Origin: Neisseria lactamica NS19
Lineage (GTDB): Bacteria; Pseudomonadota; Gammaproteobacteria; Burkholderiales; Neisseriaceae
Direction of reading: 5' to 3'
DNA length: 64,000 nt
NCBI GenBank assembly: GCA_000193795.2
Contig: AEPI01000044.1
Span: 1 to 64,000 of the forward strand
The first letter of the stretch is position 1; each line of letters begins with the position of its first letter. Below are positions 40,414 through 48,906 of this stretch, piece by piece. The position numbers and the translations under genes were made by a program. The notes below the pieces were generated by a model. The model ran no database searches and was not told the origin of the DNA. It saw nothing but the letters and a program-made list of their open reading frames with translations.

Positions 40414-41138
40414 AAACCTCCGTTCACCGCAATCACCTGGCGCGTGATGTACGCCGCTTTTTCATCCATCAGGAAACGCACCGCGTGCGCCACTTCTTCC
40501 GGCAGCCCCATACGCGCGGCGGGGACAGCCTTTAAGATTTCTTCGACGGGTACATTTTCATCGATAATATCGGTATCGATGAGACCCGGCGCGACACAGT
40601 TGACGGTGATTTTGCGTTTCGCCAGTTCGACCGCCAAGGCCTTTGCCGCGCCGATAATGCCCGCTTTTGACGCGCTGTAATTGACCTGCCCGCGGTTGCC
40701 GGTCAAACCGGATACCGATGCCATACACACAATCCGTCCGGCTTTGCGGCGGCGTATCATCGGCATAACCAGCGGATGCAATACATTGTAAAAACCGTCC
40801 AAATTAGTCCGCAGCACCACATCCCAATCGTTGTCTGAAAACGCGGGGAAGGCGTTGTCGCGCGTCAGTCCGGCGTTCAACACCACGCCGTAATACGCGC
40901 CGTTCGCTTCGATGTCGGCGGTCAGAATCTCGCGGCAGGCTGCGCGGTCGGACACGTCAAACTGCAACACGCGCGCATTTCTGCCCAAAGCGCGGATTTC
41001 TTCCGCCACGGCTTCGGCTTCGTCGCGGCGGCTGCGGCAGTGGACGGCGATATCAAAGCCGTCTTCCGCCAAACCGAGTGCAGCGGCTTTGCCTATGCCC
41101 CTGTTGGAGCCGGTAATCAGGACGGTTTCGGTCATCAT
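40407..41138 (-). CDS. apeQ: 3-ketoacyl-ACP reductase, FabG-like (ApeQ-like)
   Basis: A 243-residue short-chain dehydrogenase that should reduce beta-keto groups during polyene extension using NADPH. It has LITGSNRGIGKAAALGLA for the cofactor, VVLNAGLTRDN, the catalytic Ser in CMASVSGLTG and the catalytic YSASKAG. The C-terminus NGGLC is coded over the apeR ribosome site. ATG 41138 or 41135 follow GGAGA. It lies between the ApeP-like dehydratase (34 bases upstream) and apeR. Confidence 0.87.
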   Translation of the reverse strand: MMTETVLITGSNRGIGKAAALGLAEDGFDIAVHCRSRRDEAEAVAEEIRALGRNARVLQFDVSDRAACREILTADIEANGAYYGVVLNAGLTRDNAFPAFSDNDWDVVLRTNLDGFYNVLHPLVMPMIRRRKAGRIVCMASVSGLTGNRGQVNYSASKAGIIGAAKALAVELAKRKITVNCVAPGLIDTDIIDENVPVEEILKAVPAARMGLPEEVAHAVRFLMDEKAAYITRQVIAVNGGLC

Positions 41139-41172
41139 TGTTCTCCGTATGTGTGTGCCTGTTCAGACGGCA

Positions 41173-41697
41173 TTAAGTTGTTTTGACAGGGTGTTCGGGG
41201 CTGTACACGTTGAGTGAGGCGCGTGCCAAAATGCCGTCTGAAGGGAGTGTTCCGGACGAAGTTTCCGGCGCGTCTGTCCAACGCAGTTCGCAGTCGAACA
41301 CGCCCATTCCCCCGGCATCTTGAATAGACATATGCGCCGTTGCCAGCAGATGTGTGCCGACAGGGACGGATTGGGCGAAGATTTCAAGTTTGCGCGTGCC
41401 GAGCAGGAAGCCGAGCCGAACCGGTTGCGCGTTTTTTCGGGCTTGGATACCGGCATACGCGCCGACAGCCTGTGCCATCAGTTCGATAAATGCCGTGTAG
41501 GGCAGTATGCCGCCGGCCAGCAGGATGTGGTCGGGTTTTATCTGCGCCCCTGCTTCGACAAAATCATCGCCGTATCGGGTAATACGGTCTATCAGAACCA
41601 TACGCCCGCTGTGCGGCAGCAGGGAGGCGGTGTCGGTAATCGGGCATTCTGGCAGTGTGTCCATATATTGCGGCGGCAGGCTGGCAAATACGGGCAT
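41173..41697 (-). CDS. apeP: 3-hydroxyacyl-ACP dehydratase (ApeP-like)
   Basis: A 174-residue hotdog-fold protein related to the FabZ-like dehydratases of aryl-polyene clusters. It has LLPHSGRMVLIDRITRY, with the conserved His, and GGILPYTAFIELMAQAVGAY. Aryl-polyene systems use a pair of dehydratases (ApeI with ApeP); here the ApeI partner is the C-terminal domain of the ligase fusion. ATG 41697 is embedded in a TATAAT-like sequence and lacks a ribosome site, so ATG 41664 is a possible alternative. It is the first gene of a reverse-strand unit divergent from apeC. Confidence 0.78.
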   Translation of the reverse strand: MPVFASLPPQYMDTLPECPITDTASLLPHSGRMVLIDRITRYGDDFVEAGAQIKPDHILLAGGILPYTAFIELMAQAVGAYAGIQARKNAQPVRLGFLLGTRKLEIFAQSVPVGTHLLATAHMSIQDAGGMGVFDCELRWTDAPETSSGTLPSDGILARASLNVYSPEHPVKTT

Positions 41698-41792
41698 TAT
41701 AATGATAAATGTAAATTCAGGCTAATTCTGGCGGTTTGCCGAGGGGCGGCGTTGTCGGAGAAAGGGGGTGGAGATGCGTTTGAATTTCGGCA

Positions 41793-41821
41793 TTGTCAGG
41801 GGGATAGGCTTTGGTTAGAAT
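41793..41821 (+). promoter_or_regulatory. Predicted promoter of the apeC-apeG unit
   Basis: TTGTCA (41793-41798) and TAGAAT (41816-41821) have a 17-base spacer, about 30 bases before the apeC ATG. It lies in the 154-base divergent space between apeP and apeC. Confidence 0.6.
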
Positions 41822-41851
41822 GCGGCACAGTGTAAATTTTTGAAAGAAACT

Positions 41852-42607
41852 ATGCCGCCGATTATTTGCCGGTTCCACTTCGACATCGCCGACTGGCGGG
41901 TTTCGGGCAGCAAAATGCGCGATATGGCGCAGTGGGCAAAATGGGCGGAATGTCCGGATTTTGCCGACGGTTTGCCCGATGTCAGGCCGGAATTGCCGTT
42001 CCTGCCCGCTATGCAGCGCCGCCGTTTGAGTAAGGCGGCGCGTTTGGTATGCGACGCGGCTTGGGACATTGCCTCCGCCTATCCCGGCAGTCCGGTAGTT
42101 TATGCCTCGCACGACGGGGAAATGGCGCGCAGTTTCGATTTGTGGTTGGAACTGTTGAAATCGCATACCGTGTCGCCGACTTCGTTCGGTTTGTCGGTGC
42201 ACAATGCAACGGCGGGGCAATGGTCGATATTGCGTCAGGATATGAGCGAGCAGACGGCATTGGCCGTGTGTGCCGACGGTGTGGAAACGGCATTGGCGGA
42301 AGCGGCATCACTGTTGGAAGAGGGATGCGGGTCGGTTTTGGTTTTGGTGGCGGACGATCCGCTGCCGGAAGGATATGCCGTATCGGCAACGCGCGCACCG
42401 TTTGCTTATGCTTTGGCGATGGTTCTGACCAAAGGGACGCGTTACAGCCTGACTTTGTCTGCTTCGGACGATATGCCGTCTGAAGCCGGTATGCTGCCCG
42501 AGGCATATTGGAGCGGTTTGGAATGGGTGCGCTTTCTGCTGAACGGCAGTCGGGAATGCCGCCGGGTATATCGCAATCGTGAATGGCTGTGGCAGCGGAA
42601 TGGATAA
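41852..42607 (+). CDS. apeC: Ketosynthase-like chain-length factor (ApeC-like)
   Basis: A 251-residue protein resembling only the N-terminal part of ketosynthases (Ketoacyl-synt_2 type). The place of the catalytic Cys reads SVHNATAGQW, without Cys, so it should be inactive as an enzyme. In aryl-polyene systems ApeC pairs with ApeO to set chain length. ATG 41852 follows a weak purine stretch; a TTG at 41840 is less likely. It overlaps the next gene by 8 bases. Confidence 0.8.
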   Translation: MPPIICRFHFDIADWRVSGSKMRDMAQWAKWAECPDFADGLPDVRPELPFLPAMQRRRLSKAARLVCDAAWDIASAYPGSPVVYASHDGEMARSFDLWLELLKSHTVSPTSFGLSVHNATAGQWSILRQDMSEQTALAVCADGVETALAEAASLLEEGCGSVLVLVADDPLPEGYAVSATRAPFAYALAMVLTKGTRYSLTLSASDDMPSEAGMLPEAYWSGLEWVRFLLNGSRECRRVYRNREWLWQRNG

Positions 42608-43358
42608 ATTGGATCATTGCCGCCGTTTTGCGGCGACTTGGTTAGGATTTGTGATTTTCGGTGTCGGCGGCATTATGATGAAATTGGTTTTGCTGCCTTA
42701 CACTTTGAACGGCACTTCAAGGTCTGTCGCCCGCCAATTGGCGGCGCGCCGGATTATCGGAACATCTTGGCGTTTGTTTGTCGCTTATCTGAAATGGTCG
42801 GGCGTGTTGGAGGTATCGTTCAAGGGTGTTGAAAAACTCAACCGCCCGGGACAGTTGATTTTGGCAAACCATCCGTCTTTGCTGGATGTGGTGCTGCTTG
42901 TCGGCCATGTGCCCGAAATGAACTGCATCGTGAAAAAAGATTTGCGGCACAATCCAGCAATGAGCAGCCAGATTAAAGGTGCGGGCTATATTCCGAACGA
43001 AGAGTCGGAAGCAATGCTGGAAACGGTAAAGGCGGTTTTTGACAGCGGGCAGAGCCTGCTGGTGTTCCCCGAAGGAACGAGGACGGGGTGGGACGGACGG
43101 GTAAAAATGCACCGAGGCGCGGTTTCTTTGGGGCTGCGCTATGCCGAAGTGATTACGCCCGTATGTATCAAAATGAATCCGCCCAATTTTAAAAAGGGGC
43201 AGCCGTGGTACCGCATCCCCCCGAAAAGGATACGGTATGAAATTACCGTCGGAGACGACATCCTCCCCCAAGACTGGCTCGCCGAGAAACCGTTGCCGAT
43301 TGCGGCGCGGCGGCTGAATGAATATCTGCAGGACTATTTTACAAGGAAAACCATATGA
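42600..43358 (+). CDS. apeD: PlsC-family acyltransferase (ApeD-like)
   Basis: A 252-residue 1-acylglycerol-3-phosphate-type acyltransferase. It has an N-terminal hydrophobic segment (ATWLGFVIFGVGGIMMKLVLL), the catalytic NHPSLLD (HX4D) and FPEGTRT. It probably loads the aryl-polyene chain, or an ordinary acyl chain, onto a glycerol-like anchor at the inner membrane. ATG 42600 overlaps the apeC stop; a GTG at 42579 is also open. The stop overlaps the next ATG (ATGA), so translation is coupled. Confidence 0.85.
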   Translation: MDKLDHCRRFAATWLGFVIFGVGGIMMKLVLLPYTLNGTSRSVARQLAARRIIGTSWRLFVAYLKWSGVLEVSFKGVEKLNRPGQLILANHPSLLDVVLLVGHVPEMNCIVKKDLRHNPAMSSQIKGAGYIPNEESEAMLETVKAVFDSGQSLLVFPEGTRTGWDGRVKMHRGAVSLGLRYAEVITPVCIKMNPPNFKKGQPWYRIPPKRIRYEITVGDDILPQDWLAEKPLPIAARRLNEYLQDYFTRKTI

Positions 43359-43615
43359 ACGACTTGGAAAACCAAATCAAGCAACTGATTATCGACAGTT
43401 TGGCTTTGGAGGATATAACCGCCGCCGACATCGGCAGCGAAGACGCGCTGTTCGGCGACGAAGGGCTGGGACTGGATTCCGTCGATGCGCTGGAATTGGG
43501 CTTGGCGGTGCAAAAACATTTCGGTTTCCGATTGGACGGCGAGCAGGAGAACTTGCGCGAACATTTTGCCAATGTCAAAACACTCGCCGCCTTTGTCAAA
43601 AGCCGCCAAGCATAA
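43355..43615 (+). CDS. apeE: Acyl carrier protein 1 (ApeE-like)
   Basis: An 86-residue acidic acyl carrier protein with the phosphopantetheine Ser42 in GLGLDSVDALELGL. It should carry the growing polyene chain. Its ATG overlaps the acyltransferase stop by 4 bases. A second, different carrier protein follows after 11 bases, so the two probably have separate jobs. The nearby phosphopantetheinyl transferase at 38489 is the likely activator. Confidence 0.88.
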   Translation: MNDLENQIKQLIIDSLALEDITAADIGSEDALFGDEGLGLDSVDALELGLAVQKHFGFRLDGEQENLREHFANVKTLAAFVKSRQA

Positions 43616-43626
43616 GGATGAAACAT

Positions 43627-43872
43627 ATGACCGAACAAGAAATCTACCGGTTGTTGAGCGATACCCTGACCGAGTTGTTTGAAATCGAACCGGAACGGAT
43701 TACGCCCGATACCAATCTTTACGAAGATTTGGAAATCGACAGCATCGATGCCATCGACCTGATTGACCGCATCAAGCGCGAAACCGGCCGCAAGCTGCAG
43801 GCCGAAGATTTCCGCAATGTCCGCACCGTCAACGACGTGGTACAGGCGGTATTGAAGATTCAGGCCGGCTGA
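43627..43872 (+). CDS. apeF: Acyl carrier protein 2 (ApeF-like)
   Basis: An 81-residue acidic carrier protein with Ser39 in LEIDSIDAIDLI. It is clearly different from the first carrier protein, being closer to the housekeeping AcpP pattern. ATG 43627 is spaced 9 bases from AAGG; an ATG at 43618 is too close. It ends before an inverted uptake-sequence pair (about 43896-43926) that lies inside the operon. Confidence 0.87.
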   Translation: MTEQEIYRLLSDTLTELFEIEPERITPDTNLYEDLEIDSIDAIDLIDRIKRETGRKLQAEDFRNVRTVNDVVQAVLKIQAG

Positions 43873-43895
43873 CCGGGTATTTCTGATGATTTTTC

Positions 43896-43926
43896 AGACG
43901 GCATATTTTGATCGGATGCCGTCTGA
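43896..43926. terminator. Inverted uptake-sequence pair inside the apeC-apeG unit
   Basis: Here the pair is in the opposite order (TTCAGACGGCAT first, then ATGCCGTCTGAA) with an AT-rich loop. It may partly uncouple apeG from the upstream genes. Confidence 0.5.
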
Positions 43927-43947
43927 AAACATTTGTGCGGATTCAAA

Positions 43948-44493
43948 ATGAAACCCGGTTTTTTCGGACATATTTTTCTGACCGTATCCAGCATCGCCTA
44001 TCCGGCTTTGTGGTATTACGGCAGGGAGGCGGGTTGGTTTGTCTGGCTGGCGGCGGCGATGTGCGGGTTGTGGCTGCTGCGCGCCCTGACTGCCAAATTG
44101 CCCCAACAGCGTTATACGGCTTTGTTTATTACACTGTTTTTTGCCGCAGTATTGGTGTTCGGGCGGCGCGATTCAATGTATTGGTATCCCGTCCTCGTTA
44201 ATCTGATGATGTTGGCGGTGTTCGGCGGAAGCCTGTTTGCCGGGCAGACGGTGATTGAAAAACTTGCGCGGCTGCAACAGCCCGACCTGCCTGAAAAAGC
44301 CGTGCGCTATACCCGCCGGGTAACGCAGGTTTGGTGCGTGTTTTTTATAATCAACGGGACGCTTGCCGCTTTGTTGGCACGGTTGGGGCGATATGACTGG
44401 TGGGCGGTTTATACCGGCGTGATTGCCTATGTATTGATGGGGATGCTGTTTGCCGGCGAATGGCTTTACCGCAAACTCGTTTTGAAAGTCTGA
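43948..44493 (+). CDS. apeG: COG4648-type membrane protein (ApeG-like)
   Basis: A 181-residue membrane protein with about five or six hydrophobic helices. It resembles the small membrane proteins (COG4648) regularly found beside acyl carrier proteins in aryl-polyene and related clusters; its biochemical role is not known. ATG 43948 starts the first hydrophobic segment (FFGHIFLTVSSIAYPALWYY); a TTG five codons earlier is unlikely. The next gene starts 6 bases after its stop. Confidence 0.75.
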   Translation: MKPGFFGHIFLTVSSIAYPALWYYGREAGWFVWLAAAMCGLWLLRALTAKLPQQRYTALFITLFFAAVLVFGRRDSMYWYPVLVNLMMLAVFGGSLFAGQTVIEKLARLQQPDLPEKAVRYTRRVTQVWCVFFIINGTLAALLARLGRYDWWAVYTGVIAYVLMGMLFAGEWLYRKLVLKV

Positions 44494-44499
44494 AACCTT

Positions 44500-45015
44500 A
44501 TGCACACTTGCGCTTCCTGCGGCGAAAACCACGAAGAAATGCCCGCAATCGGCTTTACCGCCCCCGACCCCTATAAGCAACTCAGTGAAGAAGAACGCAT
44601 TGCTTATCAAGCGGAATGCGATTCTGATTTCTGCATCATCCGTTATCCCGACCAAACCGACCGCTTTATCCGCGCGGTGCTGCTTATTCCGATTATCGGT
44701 CATGAGGAAACGCTGGAATACGGCGTATGGGTATCCGTCAGCGAAAAGAGTTTTAACGACTATCAAAGCCGCTTTCACGACAATCCGGAAAACGTCGTTT
44801 ATTTCGGCATGATCTGCAACCGGCTGCCCCCTTACGAAACCGACACCTTCGGTCTGCACTGCAATGTCGTTACCCGGTCTAATAACCAACGCCCCCTGCT
44901 GCAACTTCATCAAAGCGGCGGACATCCGCTGGTACGCGACTTTTATCACGGCATAGGATATGCCGAAGCACAGGCAAGGATAGGGGCGGTATCCGAATCG
45001 GATTGTTCAGGATAA
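44500..45015 (+). CDS. DUF2199 family protein
   Basis: A 171-residue soluble protein with an N-terminal CASCGENHEE, a Cys pair that could bind zinc, and the YGVWVSVSEKSFNDY region typical of DUF2199. The function of the family is unknown. It sits 6 bases after the membrane protein gene and 19 bases before ubiD, so it may be read with the aryl-polyene unit. Nothing in the sequence ties it to pigment synthesis. Confidence 0.78.
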   Translation: MHTCASCGENHEEMPAIGFTAPDPYKQLSEEERIAYQAECDSDFCIIRYPDQTDRFIRAVLLIPIIGHEETLEYGVWVSVSEKSFNDYQSRFHDNPENVVYFGMICNRLPPYETDTFGLHCNVVTRSNNQRPLLQLHQSGGHPLVRDFYHGIGYAEAQARIGAVSESDCSG

Positions 45016-45034
45016 AAGGACATAAAGGATGAAT

Positions 45035-46513
45035 ATGAAATACAAAGACCTGCGCGACTTCATCGCCATGCTCGAGCAGCAGGGCAAACTCAAGCGCATC
45101 GCGCATCCCGTTTCCCCACATTTGGAAATGACCGAAATCGCCGACCGCGTGCTGCGTGCCGAAGGGCCGGCGTTGCTGTTTGAAAACCCGATCAAGCCCG
45201 ACGGTACGCGTTACGGTTATCCCGTGTTGGCAAACCTGTTCGGCACGCCCGAACGCGTGGCGATGGGTATGGGCGCGGACAGCGTGTCCAAACTGCGCGA
45301 AATCGGGCAGACGCTGGCGTATCTGAAAGAACCCGAACCGCCCAAAGGCATCAAAGACGCGTTTTCCAAACTGCCGCTGTTGAAAGACATTTGGAGCATG
45401 ACACCGAACGTGGTGAAAAACGCGCCGTGTCAGGAAATCGTATGGGAAGGCGAGGATGTTGATTTGTATAAACTTCCGATTCAACATTGCTGGCCGGAAG
45501 ACGTTGCGCCGCTGTTAACGTGGGGCTTGACCGTCACGCGCGGGCCGTATAAAAAACGCCAAAATTTAGGCATTTACCGCCAGCAGTTGATTGCGAAAAA
45601 CAAACTGATTATGCGCTGGCTGTCGCATCGCGGCGGCGCGTTGGATTATCAGGAATTCCGCAAACTTAATCCCGATACGCCGTATCCCGTCGCCGTCATA
45701 CTCGGCTGCGACCCTGCCACCATTTTGGGCGCGGTAACGCCTGTTCCCGATACCTTGAGCGAATACCAGTTTGCCGGACTGCTGCGCGGTTCGCGGACGG
45801 AGCTGGTGAAATGTATCGGCAACGATTTGCAAGTGCCTGCACGCGCCGAAATCGTATTGGAAGGCGTGATTCATCTGAACGAAACCGCGTTGGAAGGCCC
45901 ATACGGCGACCACACGGGCTATTACAACGAGCAGGATTATTTCCCTGTGTTCACGGTCGAACGCATCACCATGCGCGAAAACCCGATTTACCATTCGACC
46001 TACACGGGCAAACCGCCCGATGAGCCCGCCGTTTTAGGCGTGGCGTTGAACGAAGTGTTCGTACCGCTTTTGCAAAAGCAGTTCCCCGAAATCACCGATT
46101 TCTACCTGCCGCCCGAAGGCTGCTCCTACCGCATGGCGGTGGTGAGCATGAAAAAACAGTACGCCGGACATGCTAAGCGCGTGATGATGGGCTGCTGGTC
46201 GTTCCTGCGCCAGTTTATGTATACCAAATTCATCATCGTGGTCGATGACGATGTGAACGTGCGCGACTGGAAAGAAGTCATTTGGGCGGTAACCACGCGC
46301 ATGGACCCCGTGCGCGACACCGTTTTGATGGAAAACACGCCCATCGACTATCTCGACTTCGCCAGCCCGGTCAGCGGACTCGGCGGCAAAATGGGTTTGG
46401 ATGCGACCAACAAATGGCTGGGCGAAACCGACCGCGAATGGGGACGGGTCATCCAAAAAGACCCTGCGGTTACGGCTAAGATTGATGGGATTTGGGGGGA
46501 ATTGGGTTTGTAG
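45035..46513 (+). CDS. ubiD: 4-hydroxy-3-polyprenylbenzoate decarboxylase UbiD
   Basis: UbiD removes the carboxyl group from 4-hydroxy-3-polyprenylbenzoate in ubiquinone synthesis, using the prenylated flavin made by UbiX. The 492-residue protein starts [22 protein letters not shown], as in E. coli, if ATG 45035 is used; ATG 45029 is too close to AAAGG. Family stretches include [19 protein letters not shown] and [14 protein letters not shown]. It lies directly downstream of the apeC-apeG unit. A hairpin at 46525-46559 ends the transcript. Confidence 0.94.
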   Translation: MKYKDLRDFIAMLEQQGKLKRIAHPVSPHLEMTEIADRVLRAEGPALLFENPIKPDGTRYGYPVLANLFGTPERVAMGMGADSVSKLREIGQTLAYLKEPEPPKGIKDAFSKLPLLKDIWSMTPNVVKNAPCQEIVWEGEDVDLYKLPIQHCWPEDVAPLLTWGLTVTRGPYKKRQNLGIYRQQLIAKNKLIMRWLSHRGGALDYQEFRKLNPDTPYPVAVILGCDPATILGAVTPVPDTLSEYQFAGLLRGSRTELVKCIGNDLQVPARAEIVLEGVIHLNETALEGPYGDHTGYYNEQDYFPVFTVERITMRENPIYHSTYTGKPPDEPAVLGVALNEVFVPLLQKQFPEITDFYLPPEGCSYRMAVVSMKKQYAGHAKRVMMGCWSFLRQFMYTKFIIVVDDDVNVRDWKEVIWAVTTRMDPVRDTVLMENTPIDYLDFASPVSGLGGKMGLDATNKWLGETDREWGRVIQKDPAVTAKIDGIWGELGL

Positions 46514-46524
46514 GTTTTACGGCA

Positions 46525-46559
46525 ATGCCGTCTGAAGCGCGGGGCGTTTCAGACGGCAT
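46525..46559. terminator. Uptake-sequence terminator, ubiD / AsmA gene
   Basis: Inverted uptake sequences (46525-46536, 46548-46559) followed by a T-run, between two convergent genes. Confidence 0.8.
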
Positions 46560-46576
46560 TTTTGTACGCAGGGTAT

Positions 46577-48679
46577 TTACGGTTCTTTAGGTTTGAGCCA
46601 CTGCCATTGTTCCAGCAGGGTGTCTTCGAGGATTTTCTGTTTCTCTTTGCGCGAATTGATGCCGCCGGTCAGCCTGCCGTAATCGACGGTAATGGACGGT
46701 TTGTCCACCGTACCGGTGATTTTCAGGGGAATCGGTTTGTTTTTCGGACGGACGGCGTTGCGGATAAGGATGTCTTCAGACAATTCCTGCGTATCCAGAT
46801 TGGTATAGCCGTTGCCGGTAACGTAGAGGCTGTCGGAGAAGAGTTCGGTATCGATGTGGCGGCTGATGCCGTCTGAAATTTCACTGTTGAGCGTGAGGCG
46901 GTGGAAGGGCGTGCTGCCCGAGATTTTTCCGGAAAGGCCGTTTTTTAAAATACTGTCCATATCGATGCCGTGCCACGCGCCGTTGGAAATATTCAGCGAC
47001 AGGCTGCCCTGAAGCGAGCGGATAAGCTCTTTTCGGGTTTCGCCGCCCGCGGTCAGGTCGATGGCCGCATCGCCGTTGCCGCTGAAGCTGTGGAAGCCGA
47101 ACAGGTCTTGCAGCAGCGGTTGGATTTGGATGTTGCTTGCATTCTGCTGCAGGCGGTAAGTGGCGGGACGGGTGTTGGCGATGCTGATGCCGCCTTCGGT
47201 ATGCCCGCCGTAAAGCCCCGCTTTGAAACGGCTGAGCGCGATATGGTCTTTGTCGGCGTGGAGGTAGGTTTCCATATCGTCCAGTTGCAGGCCGGGAAGT
47301 TGGACCTTGCCGATTTTCAGGTGCGCCTCGATGTTGCCGGACAGCCTGCCGAGGATGTCGGGGAATATTTTGCCGTTTTGTTGCCGAAAGTCGTCAAGAT
47401 AGGGGGCAAGGTTCAATTTTTGCAGCGCGGCGGCAGCTTCCAGGCGCGGTGTGCCTTCCTGTGTGTATTTGAATTTTGCGGCAACGGTTTGGCGGTCGAA
47501 CGAGCCCTTGAGTTCGGCTTGCCACTGATGAAGGTTTTTTATGGACAGCGAACCGTCGAGCCGGCTGATGAAACGGGGTTGCGGCAGGCGGTTGACGGTA
47601 TCCTGAAGGGTCGATATATGCAGGCGCAGGGCTTCCAGCCCGTTGTCCCGGCTCCAAACCAACGGCGAGCCGAGGGAAAAATTGGTTTGAAGGCGGGGTG
47701 TTTTGACGTTGCCGGAGATTTCGGCGTTGCCGATGTTGCCGATACCGGGGTGAAGGTCGGCCTTATCGAGTTTGAACGATCCGCCCCATTGGGAATTTTC
47801 GCCGGCGGCGGTAAATGTGCCGTTGGCGGTTTCCATTTTGATGCCGTTATTCCTGAGTGCCAGCGTAGGGATTCGGGCGGTCAGGTGGAGGTTGCGGAAG
47901 GCGGTGTCTGCACGCAGGGCGAGGTCGGCGGCATCCGCACCGCCGGCATTGAAGCGGATCGTGGGGCTGCCGGTGGTGGAAACGGCAATGCGGTGTCCGT
48001 TTAGGGCGGTTTCGGCTTCAAAATGGAACGGCGAGATTTCGGGCGGACTGATGCCGTCTGAAAGGAACAGCCCCCTGCTTTTCCAGGGGACGGACAGTTT
48101 TCCCCAAACCAGTATGCCCGAACTTTCAAACTGCTGCCCCGCCGAATCGGGGGATTTCAGGTTGAGGCTGACTTCCTTCAGGGTAAGCCGCTCTTGCGGC
48201 AAGCCGAGGCGGACGGTGCTGTTTTCGACGATGATGCGGTTGACCGAGGCTTGGCGTTTTTGGCTGTCGATCAGGTCTTGGATGTTCCAAACGCCTTTCC
48301 CGTCGCGCGTCAGGGCAAGTTCCGCACCTGAAACCACCCATTTTTCAATCTGTATCCGATCCGACCACAGATTTTTCCAGCTCAAACCGATTTTGGTTTC
48401 CTTGACGGAAACGGCGGTCCGGCCGCTGCCGGGTTCGGTAATGGTCAGGTTTTTCAGGATGACGGTCGGCCGTGGCAGAAGCCTGCGCCGTATATCCGCA
48501 TCAAACGAGATTTTCCGGTGCGTATGGGCAATGCTTTGTTGGAGGCGGCTGCGGATGTTTTCGGGCGTGAAGGTGCGATAGACGGAAGCGTGCAGTCCGA
48601 TTGCCGCCAAAAGCAGTATCGTCAGCACGGCTGCCGCATATTTCAGACGGTATTTGTGGAAAACCGATAATAAATCCAT
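46577..48679 (-). CDS. AsmA-family protein
   Basis: A 700-residue inner-membrane-anchored periplasmic protein of the AsmA family, a group now linked to lipid transport between the two membranes. One N-terminal helix lies at about 14-33 (AAAVLTILLLAAIGL). It is followed by VYRTFTPENIRSRLQQSI and RPTVILKNLTITEPGSG, matching the AsmA start, and a long beta-rich region. The gene is alone on its strand between ubiD and folP. Which lipid it handles cannot be read from sequence. Confidence 0.85.
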   Translation of the reverse strand: MDLLSVFHKYRLKYAAAVLTILLLAAIGLHASVYRTFTPENIRSRLQQSIAHTHRKISFDADIRRRLLPRPTVILKNLTITEPGSGRTAVSVKETKIGLSWKNLWSDRIQIEKWVVSGAELALTRDGKGVWNIQDLIDSQKRQASVNRIIVENSTVRLGLPQERLTLKEVSLNLKSPDSAGQQFESSGILVWGKLSVPWKSRGLFLSDGISPPEISPFHFEAETALNGHRIAVSTTGSPTIRFNAGGADAADLALRADTAFRNLHLTARIPTLALRNNGIKMETANGTFTAAGENSQWGGSFKLDKADLHPGIGNIGNAEISGNVKTPRLQTNFSLGSPLVWSRDNGLEALRLHISTLQDTVNRLPQPRFISRLDGSLSIKNLHQWQAELKGSFDRQTVAAKFKYTQEGTPRLEAAAALQKLNLAPYLDDFRQQNGKIFPDILGRLSGNIEAHLKIGKVQLPGLQLDDMETYLHADKDHIALSRFKAGLYGGHTEGGISIANTRPATYRLQQNASNIQIQPLLQDLFGFHSFSGNGDAAIDLTAGGETRKELIRSLQGSLSLNISNGAWHGIDMDSILKNGLSGKISGSTPFHRLTLNSEISDGISRHIDTELFSDSLYVTGNGYTNLDTQELSEDILIRNAVRPKNKPIPLKITGTVDKPSITVDYGRLTGGINSRKEKQKILEDTLLEQWQWLKPKEP

Positions 48680-48836
48680 AGCCCGAACAATCTGTAAAAC
48701 ACGCCGCAGTATAACACGGCTTGCGGCAATCCTATTTTATGCGGACGGATTATCTCGTATAAAGGGGCGTTGCCGCGTTTGCAGGGACATATTTCATACG
48801 GCGGCGGATTGGGCGGGAGGCTTTTTTGAAATGCCG

Positions 48837-48874
48837 ATGCCGTCTGAAACGGACAAGTTTTGTTCGGACGGCAT
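48837..48874. repeat. Imperfect inverted uptake-sequence pair before folP
   Basis: A perfect copy at 48837-48848 and a one-mismatch copy (TTCGGACGGCAT, 48863-48874) lie in the space between the divergent AsmA-family gene and folP, so this pair is not an obvious terminator. Confidence 0.7.
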
Positions 48875-48906
48875 ATAATTTGTTTTTTTATTCCGGAGGC
48901 ACGGAT

